Shown piece after piece: positions 5,539 through 7,887 of a stretch of 7,887 nucleotides of DNA (its first letter is position 1; every line of letters begins with the position of its first letter). The stretch is from Bacteroidales bacterium. GTDB lineage: Bacteria > Bacteroidota > Bacteroidia > Bacteroidales > Bacteroidaceae. Below the pieces are notes generated by a model, which saw only the letters and a list, made by a program, of their open reading frames with translations, was not told where the DNA came from and made no database searches. The translations under genes and the position numbers were made by a program. The stretch is taken from positions 21,355-29,241 of the forward strand of contig WFMB01000058.1 in NCBI GenBank assembly GCA_009177185.1, read 5' to 3'.

Positions 5539-6084
5539 TTACCGAATCTCGTCTTGGACGGCGATGCTCAGGATGGAGTCGTTGGTGGTTCTTGTTTCGG
5601 CCTGACTCACGTCTTTTACGCGGATGGCTTGCTGCACGTCGCTCGACTTGATGTAGGGGTCTATCGCTACGATGTTGCGGTTTTCCTCGGCTTCTTGCTC
5701 ACCGATGGCGTGCTCGGCGGCGCGACCGATGGTGAGGGCCATTGCCACGATGGCTGCGGCTTTGAAGAAGGGGGCGAAGACTTGGGATGAGATGCCCAAG
5801 ACTTTTCTTTTGGCGAGACGGGGAGTGGTCATTGCCACGGTGTGTGCTGTCGTCGTCTGTTCCTTCTTTTCTGTGTCGACAAGTGCCATCATGCGCTGGT
5901 CGAAGTCCTCGCCCAAGGTCTCTTCTTTTGTTGCGACCTCGTATTGGAAGAGGTCGGCATATTGAGCCAGATGACCAGGCACATCCTCTTGTGAGAAGAA
6001 CGAGCGCAGGATTTGTTCTTCCTGCAATGTAGTGGTGCAGGAGAAGTAGCTGTCCAGCAGTTGCTCTATGTACTTGTAGTCCAT
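5539..6084 (-). CDS. Probable membrane anti-sigma factor (ECF partner)
   Basis: A 181-residue protein directly downstream of the ECF sigma gene. Residues 1-70 are helical and charged, starting MDYKYIEQLLDSYFSCTTTL, a layout seen in anti-sigma domains and in Prevotella proteins found next to sigma factors. A single hydrophobic helix spans about 103-121 (FAPFFKAAAIVAMALTIG), preceded by a basic stretch (RLAKRK, 89-94). This predicts a cytoplasmic N-terminus and a periplasmic tail of about 60 residues. The expected role is to hold the sigma factor until an envelope signal releases it. The family assignment rests on position and architecture, as no zinc-binding HxxxCxxC motif is present. A sigma-E-like promoter lies just upstream at 6118-6146. 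The gene is complete and ends with TAA at 5539-5541. Confidence 0.68.
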   Translation of the reverse strand: MDYKYIEQLLDSYFSCTTTLQEEQILRSFFSQEDVPGHLAQYADLFQYEVATKEETLGEDFDQRMMALVDTEKKEQTTTAHTVAMTTPRLAKRKVLGISSQVFAPFFKAAAIVAMALTIGRAAEHAIGEQEAEENRNIVAIDPYIKSSDVQQAIRVKDVSQAETRTTNDSILSIAVQDEIR

Positions 6085-6117
6085 CGTTGGGTGAGTTCTT
6101 TTGCCTCTTTCTATTAG

Positions 6118-6146
6118 TATGACGGGTGGGAGGCGGAAAAGTTACA
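6118..6146 (-). promoter_or_regulatory. ECF (sigma-E-like) promoter overlapping the sigma stop codon
   Basis: Read on the - strand, TGTAACTT (6146-6139) is followed by a 15-bp spacer and GTCATA (6123-6118). This is close to the sigma-E pattern GGAACTT-N15/16-GTCTAA, with the AAC and GTC cores typical of ECF promoters. The -35 element contains the TAA stop (6144-6142) of the ECF sigma gene. Transcription would start near 6111, leaving a leader of about 27 nt before the ATG at 6084. The simplest reading is that the sigma factor drives its own anti-sigma gene. Recognition by this sigma is inference. Confidence 0.6.
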
Positions 6147-6651
6147 GGAAAAATGATTTATTTTGCAGAATTTTTGTTTTCAGCTCGTTTCTCGCTCGGA
6201 AGAGTGAGACCTTTACGTCTGATTCTGTGATGCTTAACAGGTTGGCAATCTCTTTGTAGTTTTTCCCTTCGATGTCTCTCAGTTGCAGGATGGTGCGTTG
6301 CTTTTCGGGCAGGGAGTTGATGATGCTGGTCATGAAATGGTGGGTCTCCTGCTGCACGATGTGAGTGTCGCTGTCGGGTGAGCCTTCGTCGGGACGATTG
6401 TGCGCCTCGTTGTCCAGCGACACGTTGCGGTTCTCCATCCGTTCCTTGCGGTCGATGGCGAGGTTTCGGGCTGAGGCGAGGGCAAAGGCTTCCAGGTTCT
6501 TCACTTGTTCCAGTTCGTCGCGACGTTGCCACAGCTTCATCAGCGTGTCCTGCACGATGTCCTCCGCCTCCTCCCTGTTCAGGACGATGCGCAGTGCCGT
6601 GCGGAAGATGATGTTCTTCAGGGGCAGTATGTCGCGCTTGAAATCCAGCAT
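6142..6651 (-). CDS. ECF-family RNA polymerase sigma factor
   Basis: A 169-residue sigma-70 family factor with only regions 2 and 4. Region 2 spans about 9-74, with EEAEDIVQDTLMKLWQRRDEL (27-47) as the -10-recognition/core-binding signature and LASARNLAIDRKE following. Region 4 spans about 112-158, with LPEKQRTILQLRDIEGKNY and the helix-turn-helix KEIANLLSITESDVKVSLFRAR that contacts the -35 element. The linker at 75-105 is polar. The factor would redirect RNA polymerase in response to a signal, probably through the anti-sigma protein encoded 57 nt downstream. It lies 113 nt after argB, and that gap holds the palindromic array 6684-6753 and no recognisable promoter. The ATG at 6651 gives the normal N-terminus. 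Confidence 0.93.
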   Translation of the reverse strand: MLDFKRDILPLKNIIFRTALRIVLNREEAEDIVQDTLMKLWQRRDELEQVKNLEAFALASARNLAIDRKERMENRNVSLDNEAHNRPDEGSPDSDTHIVQQETHHFMTSIINSLPEKQRTILQLRDIEGKNYKEIANLLSITESDVKVSLFRARNELKTKILQNKSFFL

Positions 6652-6683
6652 GCTTGGTCGTCGTTGTTCGCTCTGTGCGTTGT

Positions 6684-6753
6684 CAGTACTTCTTCGGAAG
6701 TACTGGGGTACTTTAGTTGCAGTACTGGAGTACTTCCGAAGAAGTACTCCAGT
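6684..6753. repeat. Three tandem 22-bp palindromic units with GTAC cores
   Basis: Units lie at 6684-6705, 6706-6727 and 6728-6749. Unit 1 is CAGTACTTC-TTCG-GAAGTACTG. Unit 3 is the same kind of palindrome with loop CGAA, and its stem extends to 13 bp (6724-6736 / 6741-6753). Unit 2 is degenerate. GTAC occurs at 6686, 6700, 6708, 6722, 6730 and 6744, a strict 14/8/14/8/14 spacing. AGTACTTCTTCGGAAGTACT (6685-6704) is the exact reverse complement of 6729-6748, so a larger cruciform or hairpin is also possible. It lies 12 nt after the argB stop and 33 nt before the sigma start. It could be an operator array, an mRNA-processing or terminating structure, or a genome-wide intergenic repeat. Confidence 0.85.
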
Positions 6754-6764
6754 GGTGGTGCGTG

Positions 6765-7586
6765 TCAGTTTTTGGGTGCGTTGGGGGTGTTGTCGATGAT
6801 AGTCCCCTTGGTGCCGTCGATGGCGTCAGCCTTCGTGATGATGACTCTCTCTACACCTGCGTTGACGGCTTCGAGTGCGTTCTCAATCTTCGGAATCATG
6901 CCGCCGCTCACGGTGCCGTCGGCTTTCAGTTGCTCGAAGCTCTCGGCGGTGATGTGGGGGATGACCGAGGTCTCATCGTCGGGGTCGGTCAGCACACCGG
7001 CATGTTCAAAGCTGTAGATGAGGGTCACGTCGAAGTAAGGTGCCAGGGCTTTGGCGGTTGTGCCAGCGATGGTGTCAGCATTGGTGTTGAGCAGGTTGCC
7101 TTGCTGGTCGTGGGTCAGCGGTGCCATCACGGGCACGATGCCCTCGCCGATGAGGGTGGCGAGCATCTGTCCGTCGCACGCATCCACATCGCCCACAAAG
7201 CCGAAATCCACCAGCTGCTCCGTGCCGTCGTCCATCGTCACCTTCTTCAAGGGGCGCTTGTGCGAGCGCATCACGTTCATGTCGGCTCCCGTCAGGCCCA
7301 GCGCGTTGATGCCACAGGCCTGCAAGCGCGCCACGATGTTCTTGTTGACGAGTCCGCCATACACCATGGTGACAACCCTCAGCATGTCGGCATCGGTCAC
7401 TCGCCTGCCGTCTATCATGGTGCTCTCAATGCCCAGTTGTGCCGCCACTTTGGTTGCCGACCTGCCGCCGCCATGCACCAGCACTTTTGCGCCGTCGATG
7501 GCGGAGAAGTCTTTCAGGAGCTGTTGCAGGGAGCACTCGTCTTCCACGATTTTGCCTCCCACCTTCACGACTGTCAGTTTCTTCAT
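6765..7586 (-). CDS. argB: Acetylglutamate kinase
   Basis: Phosphorylates the gamma-carboxyl of N-acetylglutamate with ATP, the second step of arginine synthesis, in the cytoplasm. The 273-residue length is normal for the amino-acid kinase family. Visible motifs are KVGGK (8-12) for ATP phosphates, VHGGGR (37-42), the substrate-binding GRRVT (60-64), LNTNADTIAG in the middle, and SGGMIPKIENA with its catalytic-site Lys near residue 229. Bacteroides fragilis makes arginine through N-succinylated intermediates, so the true substrate here could be N-succinylglutamate. That cannot be decided from this sequence. The ridA stop lies 25 nt upstream, so the two are probably co-transcribed. The palindrome array and ECF sigma gene follow. 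Confidence 0.96.
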   Translation of the reverse strand: MKKLTVVKVGGKIVEDECSLQQLLKDFSAIDGAKVLVHGGGRSATKVAAQLGIESTMIDGRRVTDADMLRVVTMVYGGLVNKNIVARLQACGINALGLTGADMNVMRSHKRPLKKVTMDDGTEQLVDFGFVGDVDACDGQMLATLIGEGIVPVMAPLTHDQQGNLLNTNADTIAGTTAKALAPYFDVTLIYSFEHAGVLTDPDDETSVIPHITAESFEQLKADGTVSGGMIPKIENALEAVNAGVERVIITKADAIDGTKGTIIDNTPNAPKN

Positions 7587-7611
7587 GTTCTTGCTTTTGG
7601 GGCGGTTTCCA

Positions 7612-7887
7612 CTATCGAGCTGCTACCACTTCAATCTCCACCAGCGCGTTCTTGGGCAGTGTCTTCACCGCCACTGCCGAACGGGCAGGGTAGGGTTCTG
7701 CGAAGAAGTCGGCATACACGCTGTTCATGTCGGCAAAGTCGTTCATGTCTGCCATGAACACGGTGGTCTTCACCACGTTGGACATCGACAGCCCTGCCTC
7801 TTCCAGAATCGCTTTCACGTTCAGGAGCGACTGGCGTGCCTGTTCCTTCACGCCCCCATCGGGGAATGCGCCTGTGGCGGGGTCAAG
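7612..7887 (-). CDS. ridA: RidA-family enamine/imine deaminase (5' partial)
   Basis: The last 92 codons before the TAG at 7612-7614 encode the C-terminal part of a RidA (YjgF/YER057c/UK114) protein. The family hydrolyses reactive enamines and imines such as 2-aminoacrylate released by PLP enzymes. The frame runs off the right edge and opens with LDPATGAFPDGG, the usual mid-protein segment of the family. The GTG at 7849-7851 is therefore an internal valine codon, not a start. Conserved features are TTVFMADMNDFADMN, YPARSAV with the substrate-carboxylate Arg, and the final VEIEVVA with the conserved Glu. About 35 N-terminal residues are missing. It precedes argB by 25 nt. The symbol reflects the family, and paralogues are common. 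Confidence 0.93.
   Translation of the reverse strand, partial: LDPATGAFPDGGVKEQARQSLLNVKAILEEAGLSMSNVVKTTVFMADMNDFADMNSVYADFFAEPYPARSAVAVKTLPKNALVEIEVVAAR

Noticed and set aside
6724..6753. The 13-bp hairpin after argB as an intrinsic terminator
   Set aside because: No T-run follows on the - strand; the bases after the stem are mixed. It is better described as part of the periodic palindrome array.
6684..6753. A CRISPR array
   Set aside because: The units abut directly with no spacers, there are only three and one is degenerate, and no cas gene is present.
6717..7757. A 346-codon + strand open frame opposite argB
   Set aside because: It is antisense to a clear argB with all kinase motifs, runs into the palindromic array, and its translation is rich in His, Val and Gly in the manner of an antisense shadow.
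7849..7851. GTG as a start for the RidA gene
   Set aside because: The frame continues upstream to the window edge with LDPATGAFPDGG, a conserved RidA segment, so the codon is internal.

Overview
The window looks like chromosomal DNA of a Bacteroidota, most likely order Bacteroidales and Prevotella-like. Three things point there. Two promoters match the Bacteroidota TTTG / TAnnTTTG pattern. Start codons are preceded by A-rich leaders rather than Shine-Dalgarno sites. The gene families (TonB-receptor-like barrel, greA next to HIT, DUF4250 with carbonic anhydrase, ECF sigma with a short one-helix partner) are typical of that group. The genus is inference. There are no rRNA or tRNA genes, CRISPR arrays, transposases or integrases.

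Left part, + strand (1-2999): the C-terminal part of an outer-membrane beta-barrel protein cut by the window edge; a Bacteroidota promoter with a long leader hairpin; greA; a HIT-family nucleotide hydrolase only 2 nt after greA; then a YgjP-type zinc metallopeptidase. Positions 3000-3461 form a gap holding a strong palindrome cluster (3036-3101) and a second promoter (3332-3361).

Middle (3462-5362): a zinc-ribbon segment and a DUF805 membrane domain that look like one gene split by a run of nine G; a hotdog-fold thioesterase; a clean bidirectional terminator; then, on the - strand, a beta-carbonic anhydrase whose stop overlaps the start of a DUF4250 gene. Positions 5288-5538 hold a second bidirectional terminator and several hairpins but no gene.

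Right part, - strand (5539-7887), in transcription order: RidA (partial at the window edge), argB, an array of three tandem 22-bp palindromic units, an ECF sigma factor, and a probable membrane anti-sigma factor. A sigma-E-like promoter overlaps the sigma stop codon and would drive the anti-sigma gene separately.

The genes are mostly housekeeping: transcript-elongation rescue, arginine synthesis, CO2/bicarbonate balance and enamine detoxification. I see no clear new multi-gene system. The most unusual signals are the poly-G frameshift, the 22-bp palindrome array, the 3036-3101 palindromes, and the promoter embedded at the end of the sigma gene.
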